DNA of 34,096 bases from Marivita cryptomonadis (GCF_002115725.1 NZ_JFKD01000028.1:1-34096), one strand, 5' to 3'; shown: positions 8,700 through 16,836, counted from the stretch's first letter. The notes: generated by a model not told the origin, from the sequence alone. Made by a program: numbers and translations.

Positions 8700-9845
8700 C
8701 TAGATGGACTGGTCGAACATGCTCGCCTTCAGCGTCTCGACATCCACAGCTGCAAGATCCGCGTCGACCTCGATACCGGCGGCATCGGCCTTGACCTTTT
8801 CGTGGTCGAAGTCGTTGGCGCCGGGGATCAACTCGTTCGTGCAAACCTCGGAAGCCTCGATCTTTTTCGTGTTCTGGCCGATCTGGGCCGACAGGTCGAA
8901 GAAGGTCTGCCAGCTTTCCATGTCGTGCCAGCCCCAGCCCTCCCGCTTGGACATGTCGCCGCGGAAGACATTCATCTGCTGCAGGATCGACATCAGCCCC
9001 AGTTCCGGTCCCAGGTTCGAGGCCAATGTCGGGAATTCTTCGAACACGGCCTGAACGGCGGCGGCGGGGTTCTGCTCGGCGAATTCCAGGCCCATGGCCC
9101 AGCCCTTGAGGTATTGCTCAAGGAACATCTTCTTGTCGTCATCTTCCAGATCCGCGGCGCGAACGACGAAGGTGTTTGCCGGCAGCGGCGAGTTCTGCAC
9201 GCCCAGCCAGTACTCGAACTCCAGCCCGGTCGAGATCCACTCGGCCCGCAGGCCTTCCCAGGACAGTGCCGCATCGCCCTGCCCGGCCGCCAGTGCGGTG
9301 CCCCAGGTCGGCCAGCCGGCCTCGATGTATTTGATGGTCGAGACATCAACACCCTGTGCGGCCAGCATCGGATCGACGATTGGCTGCCAGGCGGCAGAGC
9401 CCAGAAGGATTGTCTTGCCCTCGATATCCTTGATGTCCGCCGGACCCTCGCCCTTGCGGAACGCCAGGCTGAAGGTATCGAGCGCGCCCATGTGGAACAC
9501 CGATTTCAGCTTCATCCCGTTCTCGATGGCGAACGAAAACACCCCGGGGCTGGGGAACCCCATATCCGCCTGACCGACATCGACGAATTTCACCGTCGCC
9601 GTGCCGTCCGAGGGACCAGGCTGCATCTCGATGTCGAGGTCGCCGAAATAGCCCATCTTCTTGGCGATCCAGAAGCCGTAATCGTCCAGCACCTCAAGCG
9701 TGCCGCGCGGGCTGATCCAGGTGAAGCTGTCGTCATAGGGCGCCGCTGTGGCGCGGCTTAGCCCAAGGCCAGAGACCACGACGCCGCTGGCGGTAAATTG
9801 CAGCATGCGACGGCGTGTCAGTCCGGAAATCATATGGTTATTCAT
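8700..9845 (-). CDS. ABC transporter substrate-binding protein, NMT1/SsuA/TauA type, Tat-like signal
   Basis: A 381-residue periplasmic binding protein. The N-terminus carries a Tat-like signal (TRRRMLQF at 10-17, then a hydrophobic stretch ending ATAAP near 34), so it is probably exported folded. The mature part shows the NMT1/SsuA layout: GFWIAKKMGYFGDLDIEM, then GTATVKFVDVGQADMGFPSPGVF and later AAWQPIVDPMLAAQGVD. These proteins bind small sulfonates, pyrimidines, nitrate-like or amide compounds; the ligand here cannot be told. The ATG at 9843-9845 follows AGGGAG at 7 bp. It is encoded directly after its permease (9889-10701), forming a complete ATPase-permease-binding protein importer. 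Confidence 0.92.
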   Translation of the reverse strand: MNNHMISGLTRRRMLQFTASGVVVSGLGLSRATAAPYDDSFTWISPRGTLEVLDDYGFWIAKKMGYFGDLDIEMQPGPSDGTATVKFVDVGQADMGFPSPGVFSFAIENGMKLKSVFHMGALDTFSLAFRKGEGPADIKDIEGKTILLGSAAWQPIVDPMLAAQGVDVSTIKYIEAGWPTWGTALAAGQGDAALSWEGLRAEWISTGLEFEYWLGVQNSPLPANTFVVRAADLEDDDKKMFLEQYLKGWAMGLEFAEQNPAAAVQAVFEEFPTLASNLGPELGLMSILQQMNVFRGDMSKREGWGWHDMESWQTFFDLSAQIGQNTKKIEASEVCTNELIPGANDFDHEKVKADAAGIEVDADLAAVDVETLKASMFDQSI

Positions 9846-9888
9846 GTTTTTGCTCCCTGTTGTTCATGTCACTTGGGGCAGACCTGTC

Positions 9889-10701
9889 TCAGGTCTCCCA
9901 ACTCGCCCACTTCTTGCCGATGAGAAAAAAGATCACGTAGATCAGGATGCCGAGGAACGAGAGGATCAGCACGACGCCGAAGAATTCAGGCATCCTTATC
10001 ATCGAGGAATAGGTGGTCAGACGGTTGCCCAGGCCAAACCCGCCGCCGACCATTTCAGACCCCACCGCCGTCAGCAGACCGAAGATCGCGCCGATCATCA
10101 GACCCACAAGGATCATCGGCAGCGCCATCGGGGCACGCACCTTCCAGAAGATTTGCAGCGTCGAGGCCCCGTAGGACCGCGCCAGCGCGATCTTGTTGGC
10201 ATCCACCCGCCGGAACCCTGTGGCCGAATTGATCATCACCATCGGACCGGACGCCAGCGCCACCGCGATGATCCGCGGCTCATAGCCAAAGCCGAACCGC
10301 AGGATCAGCAGCGGCACCAGGGCCAGCATCGGGGTCGTCACGAGGATCAGAATGTAGGGCGCAATGATCTTTTCGGCGAAGGGAAACTGGGTGATCAGGG
10401 CCGCCAGGAACATGCCGACTCCGGCCCCGATGGCAAAGCCGGACAGCAGGACCACCAGCGTATGGCCCAGATGCGGCAGGATCAGGGGGAAGTCCTTGAT
10501 CAGGCCTTTTACGATGGCCGAGGGCGGCGGCAGGATATAAAGCGGCACCTCGAACCAGCGCAGGGCTAGTTCCAAGCCACCGATGACGATCACGGCGGTT
10601 GCTATGATTGCAAAGACTTCCAGCCGGGTCGTCCCCGACCCGAAGGTCGACAGCGATTGCAGCCCCTTGCCGACTTTTCCGCCCACGACGTCCTTGCTCA
10701 T
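9889..10701 (-). CDS. ABC transporter permease, SsuC/TauC type
   Basis: A 270-residue inner-membrane protein with about six hydrophobic helices. The first is LEVFAIIATAVIVIGGLELAL (about residues 27-47), preceded by a short polar N-terminus. The cytoplasmic EAA-type loop that docks the ATPase is seen as ALARSYGASTLQIFWKVRAPMALP, and it is followed by helices and FGLGNRLTTYSSM. This is the BPD_transp_1 fold of nitrate/sulfonate/taurine-type importers. It sits 10 bp downstream of the ATPase gene and 43 bp upstream of the binding-protein gene, so the three genes are almost certainly co-transcribed and form one transporter. Confidence 0.93.
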   Translation of the reverse strand: MSKDVVGGKVGKGLQSLSTFGSGTTRLEVFAIIATAVIVIGGLELALRWFEVPLYILPPPSAIVKGLIKDFPLILPHLGHTLVVLLSGFAIGAGVGMFLAALITQFPFAEKIIAPYILILVTTPMLALVPLLILRFGFGYEPRIIAVALASGPMVMINSATGFRRVDANKIALARSYGASTLQIFWKVRAPMALPMILVGLMIGAIFGLLTAVGSEMVGGGFGLGNRLTTYSSMIRMPEFFGVVLILSFLGILIYVIFFLIGKKWASWET

Positions 10702-10711
10702 CCTGCCTCCG

Positions 10712-11497
10712 TCATTCAGCCGCAGCGCGACGCGCGGTGTGCTGGCTGTAGATGTCCGCCTTGATCCGGTTCGTCAGATCGAAGACTGCCTTGCTTGACA
10801 TGATCTCCAGGGTTCTGGGGCGCTCGAAAGGCACGTCATAAATGTTCAGCACCCGCCCCGGTCTGGGCGTCAGCACCACGACCTGATCGGAGAGAAACAG
10901 CGCTTCTTCGATCGAGTGGGTGATGAAGACGATTGTCGTTTTGGTCTCGAGCCAGATTTCCTCGACCAACTGGTTCATTTCTTCACGGGTGAAGGCGTCA
11001 AGTGCGCCGAAAGGTTCGTCCATCAACAGAACCGATGGCTGTAGTGACAGGGCCCGCACGATAGAGGCGCGCTGTTGCATGCCGCCGGACAATTCGTTGG
11101 GAAAGCTCTTCTCGAACCCCTTCAGACTGACCCGTTCCAACAGGTGGTCGATCCAGGCACGATCCGGTTTCTGACCTTTGATTTCAAAGGGAAACAGGAT
11201 GTTATCCATCAGATTGCGCCAGGGCAGCAGGTTGGCCTCTTGAAAGACCAGACCGACTTCGGGGCGTGGGCGGGTGATCGGCGTGCCGTCCAGAATGACC
11301 TCGCCGCTGGTCAGAGGGTTGAGGCCCGACATCGCCCATAGCAGCGTGGTCTTGCCGCATCCCGATGGCCCGACGATCGAAACGATGGTCTTGGCGCGGA
11401 CATCAAGCGAGCAGTCTTTCAGAGCATGGAAATCCCCATATTGCTTGGTCGCGGCCTTGACCGAAAGCGTTGTCGCGCCAAGAACGCCCTGCCCCAT
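10712..11497 (-). CDS. ABC transporter ATP-binding protein, SsuB/TauB type
   Basis: A 261-residue ATPase. Walker A is GPSGCGKT (43-50), the Q-loop is VFQEANLLPWRN (about 84-95), the signature is LSGGMQ (136-141), Walker B is LLMDEP (157-162) and the H-loop is FITHSIEEAL. The VFQEANLLPW form of the Q-loop is characteristic of SsuB/TauB-type ATPases. I choose ATG 11495-11497 because AGGGGG lies 5 bp upstream; an upstream ATG at 11587 would add 30 residues without similarity to the family and would begin inside the promoter and operator region. It is the first gene of the seven-gene minus-strand run, and a clear -35 and operator lie about 50-80 bp upstream. Confidence 0.94.
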   Translation of the reverse strand: MGQGVLGATTLSVKAATKQYGDFHALKDCSLDVRAKTIVSIVGPSGCGKTTLLWAMSGLNPLTSGEVILDGTPITRPRPEVGLVFQEANLLPWRNLMDNILFPFEIKGQKPDRAWIDHLLERVSLKGFEKSFPNELSGGMQQRASIVRALSLQPSVLLMDEPFGALDAFTREEMNQLVEEIWLETKTTIVFITHSIEEALFLSDQVVVLTPRPGRVLNIYDVPFERPRTLEIMSSKAVFDLTNRIKADIYSQHTARRAAAE

Positions 11498-11545
11498 GAA
11501 TCCCCCTAAGTCGCAAAGCCGGCAAACGCTCGACTCACTCTTCAG

Positions 11546-11574
11546 ACTGTGTAACTCGCTTACATTTCTGTCAA
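11546..11574 (-). promoter_or_regulatory. Candidate promoter of the left minus-strand operon
   Basis: On the minus strand a perfect -35 TTGACA (11574-11569) is followed after 17 bp by CACAGT (11551-11546), a weak -10 with 3 of 6 consensus positions. The TGTAA-N5-TTACA palindrome fills the spacer, a standard repressor arrangement. The IS1595 element begins 26 bp beyond the -35 and so leaves the core promoter intact. Confidence 0.55.
11550..11564. promoter_or_regulatory. Operator TGTAA-N5-TTACA, left copy
   Basis: TGTAACTCGCTTACA is an inverted repeat with perfect 5-bp half-sites and a 5-bp centre, lying between the -35 and -10 of the ABC operon promoter. It shares half-sites with the copy at 12692-12706. 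The known HexR (RpiR-family) consensus has the same TGTAA/TTACA ends, so the RpiR protein encoded at 2814-3761 is the leading candidate ligand. Confidence 0.6.
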
Positions 11575-11591
11575 GATTTACCGGCATCAGT

Positions 11592-11599
11592 TAAAAAAA
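11592..11599. repeat. Target-site duplication of the IS1595 element, left copy
   Basis: TAAAAAAA is present at 11592-11599 and again at 12652-12659, directly abutting the inverted repeats. The AT-rich target fits the preference of this family. Confidence 0.93.
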
Positions 11600-12651
11600 G
11601 GCTCAATTAGCGTTTGTTATGCGCGGCCGTTTATTTTAGAACATATGATGAACATTTGCTGTGAAGGGGCATATATGGACCATGATATTTTTCTGGCGTG
11701 GCTCAATGAGACAGACAACCTTTCGCCGGGCCAGCTCGCCGAGGCGAGACGGGTGCTTTCTGGGTCTGCGCCATTTCAAACGGTGGTCAATCTCCTTGAG
11801 GCAAAGGTTCGTGAGGACCGTATCTGCCCGCACTGCGCTTCGGAAGGAGCGATAATCAGAGGCCAAGCAAGTGGCCTTTCCCGGTTCTTTTGCAAAGCTT
11901 GTGGCAAAACCTTCAACGCGTTGACCGGTACTCCGCTGGCACGCCTGCGTCACAAGAGCCGTTGGGCAGAGTTCGCCGCTTCGTTACGAGACGGCGAAAC
12001 GGTAAAGGAGTCGGCTGAGCGTTGCATGGTGGCGAGCACGACCGCTTTTCGATGGCGTCATCGTTTTCTTCGGGCTGTGACGGCTGGAGCGATCAAGCTG
12101 CGCGGCATCGTCGAAGCCGATGAGACCTTCTTTCTGAGCAGCCGAAAAGGTGAACGAAACCTTGATCGCAAGGCCCGAAAGCGCGGCGGCAAGGCCTCCA
12201 AACGCGGGCTGTCGGAGGAGCAGGTTCCGGTCTTGGTCGTAGCCGACCGATCTGGCACCACCATAAGTGCTGTCTTGCCAGCAGTGACGGCCGCACATCT
12301 GCAGGCGGTTTTGCAACCGCTTCTCGATCCTGATGCACTCTTGGTTACTGATGGCTGCACAAGTTACCCGCCTTGCGCCGCAGCAATGGGCATCAGCCAT
12401 GAAAGCCTCAACCAGACCGCAGGACAACGTGTTCGCGGCGAGTTGCACATCCAAACCGTGAACAGTCGACATGAGCGGCTCAAAACATTCCTGCGGCGTC
12501 ATCGTGGCATCGCAACCAAGTACCTGGACAGTTACCTGCGCTGGTTTCACCTCGCGGTCATTCCAAAACACCAAACGCCCCGCGCGATACTCGCCGCCGC
12601 CGCAGGAATCCTGCCGATTTCACAGCACGCATAATTAACGCAAATTGAGCC
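11600..12651 (+). mobile_element. IS1595-family insertion sequence, complete, 1052 bp
   Basis: Both ends are clear. The left end starts GGCTCAATTAGCGTTTG at 11600, and the complement of the right end, finishing at 12651, starts GGCTCAATTTGCGTTAA. The first 24 positions match at 21. An exact 8-bp target duplication TAAAAAAA flanks the element (11592-11599 and 12652-12659), as expected for IS1595, so insertion was recent and clean. It lies in the intergenic region between the divergent ABC operon and the FMO gene. Confidence 0.95.
11645..12634 (+). CDS. IS1595-family transposase
   Basis: A protein of 329 residues from the first ATG, or 319 from ATG 11675 (MDHDIFLAWL), which is the likelier natural start by family similarity. 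An N-terminal zinc ribbon is visible as CPHC (61-64) and CKAC (83-86), followed by a helix-turn-helix-like region (TVKESAERCMVASTTAFRWRHRF). The catalytic domain has Asp159 in EADETFF and Asp236 in LLVTDGCTSY. At the third position the HIQTVNSRHERLK segment offers Asn273 rather than Glu; DDN triads are reported in parts of this family, so this need not mean loss of activity. The frame is intact and the element ends are complete, so it may be mobile. Confidence 0.94.
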   Translation: MMNICCEGAYMDHDIFLAWLNETDNLSPGQLAEARRVLSGSAPFQTVVNLLEAKVREDRICPHCASEGAIIRGQASGLSRFFCKACGKTFNALTGTPLARLRHKSRWAEFAASLRDGETVKESAERCMVASTTAFRWRHRFLRAVTAGAIKLRGIVEADETFFLSSRKGERNLDRKARKRGGKASKRGLSEEQVPVLVVADRSGTTISAVLPAVTAAHLQAVLQPLLDPDALLVTDGCTSYPPCAAAMGISHESLNQTAGQRVRGELHIQTVNSRHERLKTFLRRHRGIATKYLDSYLRWFHLAVIPKHQTPRAILAAAAGILPISQHA

Positions 12652-12691
12652 TAAAAAAATGGCCTGACGGGCGTGAAATTATCCTTCCTTT

Positions 12692-12706
12692 TGTAATCGA
12701 ATTACA
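12692..12706. promoter_or_regulatory. Operator TGTAA-N5-TTACA, right copy
   Basis: TGTAATCGAATTACA is an inverted repeat with perfect 6-bp half-sites around CGA, 81 bp upstream of the FMO start codon. It matches the HexR-type consensus TGTAATNNNATTACA at every fixed position. Before IS1595 arrived, it lay about 67 bp from the left copy at 11550-11564, between the same divergent genes. No strong -35/-10 pair is evident here; GATATT at 12711-12716 is a possible -10. Confidence 0.6.
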
Positions 12707-12786
12707 GGATGATATTCAGAAATATGCCCTTGCAGAATTGGTTCAGGGGCGCGCCAAAACGTTGACGCCGCCGAAGGGAGCACCGC

Positions 12787-14571
12787 TTGGAAAATGAGAT
12801 CGACCAGTGGCTCGCAGCCCTGAACCAGGCCTTGCAGCAGCACGATATCGCGGCGGCAGCGGCGCTGTTTGAAGCTGATGGGTATTGGCGCGATCTGCTG
12901 ACCTTTACCTGGAATATCAAAACAATGGAGGGACGAGGGGCAATTCAGGACATGCTGACCGCCTGTCTGGAGCACACCGCCCCCTCGGCCCTGACCCGGG
13001 ACGGGCCGGCCGAGCAGACGGAAGACGGCGTCAGCGCCTGGATCGCGTTCGAAACCGCCACCGCCTGGGGCACCGGGCGCGTTACGGTCCGCGACGGGCT
13101 GTGTCACATCCTGCTGACCGCAATGGATGATCTGAAAGGCCATGAGGATCCGAAGGGCTCCAGCCGCCCGAAGGGAATCGAGCACCGCGCCGACCGTGCC
13201 CGCAAGACCTGGTCGGAACACCGCGCCGACACCTCCGCGCGCCTGGGACGAGAGGACCAGCCCGAGGTGGTGATCATCGGCGGCGGTCAGGGCGGCGTAG
13301 CATTGGCGGCCCGCCTGAAGCAGCTCGGCGTGCCGACCTTGATCATCGAAAAGAACCCGCGCATCGGCGACAGCTGGCGCAATCGCTACCGCAGCCTCGT
13401 ACTGCATGACCCGGTCTGGTACGACCACCTGCCCTACCTGCCATTCCCCGAAACCTGGCCGGTGTTCTGCCCCAAGGACAAGATCGGCGACTGGCTGGAA
13501 GCCTATGCTTCGATATTCGAGCTGGACACCTGGACGGGGACGTCCTGCGACAAGGCTGACTGGGATCCCGAGACCGGGCACTGGACCGTAACGGTTCGCC
13601 GCGAAAATGGCGAAGAAATCACCCTGTCACCGCGCCATTTGGTGTTCTGCACCGGCGCCTACGGCCCGCCGCGTCTGCCCGATTTCGCCGGTCAGGAGGA
13701 TTTCCAGGGGACCCTGCTGCATGCCTCTCAATATACCGAAGGCGCGCCGTTCAAGGGAAAACGGGTGCTGGTCATCGGGGCGGGAAGTTCCGCCCATGAC
13801 GTCGCCGTCGATCTGTGGGAAGCCGGGGCCGAGGTCTCGATGTTCCAGCGTCGCGCCTCGATCGTGGTGCGGTCCGAAACCCTGATGGAGCTTGCTTTTG
13901 ACATCTACTCCGAAGCGGCGCTTCAGAATGGCCTGACCACGGAAAAGGCCGATCTGCTGGCCGCTGCGACTCCATACGCCCTGTTCGCAGACAAACAGAA
14001 GCGGCTTTACCGCGCCATCCGAGACCGTGACGCCAAGTTTTACGACGCTTTGGGAAAGGCCGGGTTTGCCTATGATTTCGGAGAGGATGAAACCGGCCTG
14101 ATGATGCGTGCGTTGCGCACCGCCTCTGGGTATTACATTGATGTGGGCGCCTCGACGCTGATTGCGAATGGCGAGATCTCGATCATCTCGGGCGAAGAGA
14201 TCGAATGTCTGATACCCACCGGCGTGCGCCTTGCCTCTGGTCGGGAGGTTCAGGTCGACGCCATCATCGCCTGCACCGGCTACCAGTCGATGAACGAGGC
14301 TGTTGCCGGTCTTGTGGACCGCGAAACCGCCGACCAGCTTGGCCCGTGCTGGGGTCTGGGCTCTGGCATTCGGGGCGACCCTGGCCCCTGGAAGGGAGAA
14401 TTGCGCAACATGTGGGTGCCGACCGCGCATCCGGCGCTGTGGTTCCACGGCGGCAATCTGGCCCTGTCGCGGTTCTATTCCAAGTTCGTCGCCATGCAGC
14501 TCAAGGCACGTCAGGCGGGCATCGACACCCCGGTCTACGCCCGCCCCGCGCCCTGTCAGAGCGGCTTGTAG
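12787..14571 (+). CDS. Flavin-dependent monooxygenase with N-terminal SnoaL-like domain
   Basis: A 594-residue fusion. Residues 1 to about 120 look like a SnoaL/NTF2-like domain (MENEIDQWLAALNQALQQHD..., LTFTWNIKTMEGRGAI). From about 158 a group-B flavoprotein monooxygenase begins. The FAD motif is VVIIGGGQGG (161-170), the NADPH motif is VLVIGAGSSA (327-336), and between them is FxGxxxHxxxY (306-316), the FMO-type fingerprint rather than the Baeyer-Villiger form ending in W. It probably hydroxylates a nitrogen, sulfur or carbon centre using NADPH and O2. The start is TTG at 12787-12789, the first start codon after an in-frame stop, preceded by AAGGGAG. The gene diverges from the ABC operon across the IS1595 insertion and its 3' end overlaps the convergent ridA-like gene by 16 bp. 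Confidence 0.9.
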   Translation: MENEIDQWLAALNQALQQHDIAAAAALFEADGYWRDLLTFTWNIKTMEGRGAIQDMLTACLEHTAPSALTRDGPAEQTEDGVSAWIAFETATAWGTGRVTVRDGLCHILLTAMDDLKGHEDPKGSSRPKGIEHRADRARKTWSEHRADTSARLGREDQPEVVIIGGGQGGVALAARLKQLGVPTLIIEKNPRIGDSWRNRYRSLVLHDPVWYDHLPYLPFPETWPVFCPKDKIGDWLEAYASIFELDTWTGTSCDKADWDPETGHWTVTVRRENGEEITLSPRHLVFCTGAYGPPRLPDFAGQEDFQGTLLHASQYTEGAPFKGKRVLVIGAGSSAHDVAVDLWEAGAEVSMFQRRASIVVRSETLMELAFDIYSEAALQNGLTTEKADLLAAATPYALFADKQKRLYRAIRDRDAKFYDALGKAGFAYDFGEDETGLMMRALRTASGYYIDVGASTLIANGEISIISGEEIECLIPTGVRLASGREVQVDAIIACTGYQSMNEAVAGLVDRETADQLGPCWGLGSGIRGDPGPWKGELRNMWVPTAHPALWFHGGNLALSRFYSKFVAMQLKARQAGIDTPVYARPAPCQSGL

Positions 14572-14921
14572 GCGATGGCCTCGATCTCGACCGCGATGTC
14601 GATCATCAGCCGCGATTCCGCCGTCGAGCGTGCGGGCGGGTTCGTCGGGAAAAACTCGGCATATGCGGCGTTGAATTCGGGAAAATCGTCGCGGTCGCGC
14701 AGCCAGACCGTGGTCTTGACGATATCCTCAAGGTCGCATCCGGCCATTTGCAGGCATTTGCGAAGGTTTTCGAACACTTTACGCGTTTCGGCACCGACGC
14801 CGCCCTGGACGATGGCCTTGTCGTCCCCGACCGGCACCTGGCCGGAAACGAATACGAAATCACCGGCGCGGACGGCGGGTGACAATGGCACATGGGACGC
14901 ACCAAAGAACTGTTTGGACAT
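14556..14921 (-). CDS. RidA family (YjgF/UK114) enamine/imine deaminase
   Basis: A 121-residue protein of standard RidA length. It has FVFVSGQVP (23-30), the conserved Arg98 in PPARSTAES that holds the carboxylate of the imine, and VEIEAIAY (111-118) at the end. RidA hydrolyses reactive 2-aminoacrylate and related enamines released by PLP-dependent dehydratases and lyases. The ATG at 14919-14921 has AAGGAG 6 bp upstream; the open frame continues far upstream but is a shadow of the SDR gene. The window encodes three PLP enzymes able in principle to release such intermediates (15750, 25568 and 26661), which gives RidA a plausible local job. It overlaps the end of the FMO gene convergently and is divergent from the SDR gene, 61 bp away. 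Confidence 0.93.
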   Translation of the reverse strand: MSKQFFGASHVPLSPAVRAGDFVFVSGQVPVGDDKAIVQGGVGAETRKVFENLRKCLQMAGCDLEDIVKTTVWLRDRDDFPEFNAAYAEFFPTNPPARSTAESRLMIDIAVEIEAIAYKPL

Positions 14922-14982
14922 TGAATTCTCCTTGTTTCGACTGGCGCGGATATGATCAGAACCTTTAGCGAAGGCCAAGACG

Positions 14983-15750
14983 ATGTTTGATTTTGACGGG
15001 GCCAGAGTTGTCATAACCGGCGCAGCAGGCGGTTTAGGCGCTGCGTTATGCCAAGGATTTGCCGCGGCCGGCGCGCAGATCATCGGCTGTGACCGGACCG
15101 TAGACGGCATCCCCGAGGTCTGCGTCGAAACCCGGGCCTTTGATCTTGCCGATGCCGATGCGGTGGCTGCCGCGGGACAGGCCATTCTGGCAAATGGCGC
15201 GCCGCATATCTTGATCAGCAACGCCGGATGGACGCGGGCCGAGCTGATGACGGACGTCACCGAGGCAACCTTTGCGGCTGAAATGGATGGCAACTTTACC
15301 GGGGCTGCGCGTCTCTCCATGGCCTTGCTGCCCTCGATGCGGAGGTTGAACGGCAATCGGTGCATCGTCTTCGTCGCCTCGGTCAACGCGCAGGCGCATT
15401 TTGGCAATCCGGTTTATGCGGCGGCCAAGGCGGCGGGTCTTGCCTGGGTCCGCGCGCTGGCGACCGAGGAAGGCCGTCACGGCATTCGCGCGAACTCGGT
15501 TGTGCCTGCCTCGATCCGGACAAACGCCTGGGATCGAAGGATCGCCGCCGATCCCGACATCCTTCAAAGACTGGCCCCGCTCTATCCGCTGGGCCGGATC
15601 GTCACACCACAGGAAGTGGCCAACGCTGTCCTGTTCCTCGCCTCGCCGCTTGCCAGCGGGATCACCGGAACCTCGCTGAATGTAGACGCCGGACTGATGG
15701 CCGGTAATCTGCCCTTCATTGATGCCATCACCCTGCAGGAGCATACCTGA
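14983..15750 (+). CDS. Short-chain dehydrogenase/reductase
   Basis: A 255-residue classical SDR. The cofactor motif TGAAGGLG is at 12-19, NAG at 80-82, and the catalytic set Asn104, Ser133, Tyr145 and Lys149 (YAAAK) is complete. Near the C-terminus it ends in the usual ASPLASGITGTSLNVDAGLM. It likely interconverts an alcohol and a ketone using NAD(P). Asp37 in GCDR follows the second beta strand and suggests preference for NAD. The stop codon overlaps the start of the next gene as TGATG, so the two are translationally coupled and probably act on the same pathway. Confidence 0.94.
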   Translation: MFDFDGARVVITGAAGGLGAALCQGFAAAGAQIIGCDRTVDGIPEVCVETRAFDLADADAVAAAGQAILANGAPHILISNAGWTRAELMTDVTEATFAAEMDGNFTGAARLSMALLPSMRRLNGNRCIVFVASVNAQAHFGNPVYAAAKAAGLAWVRALATEEGRHGIRANSVVPASIRTNAWDRRIAADPDILQRLAPLYPLGRIVTPQEVANAVLFLASPLASGITGTSLNVDAGLMAGNLPFIDAITLQEHT

Positions 15751-16811
15751 TGCACATAGACCAGATCGACACACCCGCCGTCCTGATCGACTTGGACAAG
15801 GTCGAGGCAAACCTTGCACGCGCCCAGTCCTATGCTGATGCAAACGGGCTGCCCCTGCGGCCCCACGTAAAGACCCACAAACTACCACAGATGGCGTTGC
15901 GGCAACTGGCGCTTGGTGCCATCGGAATCACCTGCCAGAAGATCGGCGAGGCAGAGGCCATGGCCGATGGCGGTCTGAAGGACATCTTCCTGCCCTATAA
16001 CATTATGGGTGCCGACAAACTTGACCGGCTGGCTGCCCTGCACAAGCGCGTCACCCTCTCCGTCACCGCAGACAGCGCCGAAACCATCGCCGGATATGCC
16101 GCCCGTTTCGCCAAGGCCGCGCCCCTGAAGGTGCTGGTGGAATGCGATACAGGATCTGGTCGCTGCGGGGTGCAGACCGCCGATGAGGCCGTGAAACTGG
16201 CGCAGCAGATCACCGACGCGCCGGGACTGATCTTTGGCGGGCTGATGACCTATCCGCCGAAGGGTGAGATCGCCAAGGCCGATGCCTGGCTGAAGGAAGC
16301 GAAAGCCGCGCTGGACTTGGCCGGACTGCCGCCGCCGATCATTTCCTCGGGCGGAACGCCGGATCTGCAGCGCGCGGCGGAGGGGTCCGTCACCACCGAG
16401 TACCGGCCGGGCACCTACATCTATTCCGACAGGATGCAGGTGGCCTGGGGGCACGGCACTTTGGACGACTGCGCACTGACCGTGAAGGCCACCGTTGTCA
16501 GCCGCCCTACCCCTGACCGTGCCGTGCTTGATACCGGGTCAAAGGCGCTCGCCGCCGACCCGGTTCCCGCACCCTTGCGCGGTCATGGCCACATTGTCGA
16601 ATATCCCGACGCCCTCGTGCACAGCCTGTCCGAGGAACATGCGGTGGTCGACCTTTCGGCATGTGACACGCGGCCCGACATCGGCGACACCCTGCGCGTG
16701 ATCCCGAACCACGCCTGCGTCGTCTCGAACCTCTATGACCGCGTCTATCTGATCCGCGGCGACCAGGTCGAACGCGAAGCCGAGGTCACATCACGCGGAA
16801 AGTTGCGATAG
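15750..16811 (+). CDS. D-threonine aldolase / D-serine dehydratase-like PLP enzyme
   Basis: A 353-residue fold-type III PLP enzyme. The PLP lysine is expected at Lys41 in RPHVKTHK (38-44). The phosphate-binding SSGGTPD lies at 199-205 and LDTGSKALAAD at 260-270. The C-terminal metal-site signature PNHAC (319-323, His321 and Cys323) is the mark of the D-threonine aldolase/D-serine dehydratase group. It would cleave or dehydrate a D-3-hydroxy amino acid with a divalent metal. Which of the two reactions occurs cannot be told from sequence alone. Together with the SDR it forms a two-gene operon with a TGATG overlap. The gene ends 25 bp before the convergent GntR gene. Confidence 0.9.
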   Translation: MHIDQIDTPAVLIDLDKVEANLARAQSYADANGLPLRPHVKTHKLPQMALRQLALGAIGITCQKIGEAEAMADGGLKDIFLPYNIMGADKLDRLAALHKRVTLSVTADSAETIAGYAARFAKAAPLKVLVECDTGSGRCGVQTADEAVKLAQQITDAPGLIFGGLMTYPPKGEIAKADAWLKEAKAALDLAGLPPPIISSGGTPDLQRAAEGSVTTEYRPGTYIYSDRMQVAWGHGTLDDCALTVKATVVSRPTPDRAVLDTGSKALAADPVPAPLRGHGHIVEYPDALVHSLSEEHAVVDLSACDTRPDIGDTLRVIPNHACVVSNLYDRVYLIRGDQVEREAEVTSRGKLR

Positions 16812-16836
16812 GAATTCGGGCGGTGACCGCGGCGCT

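Noticed and set aside
14922..15407. N-terminal extension of the RidA frame to 283 residues
   Set aside because: The extension is antisense to the SDR gene, and ATG 14921 has a good ribosome-binding site and standard RidA length.
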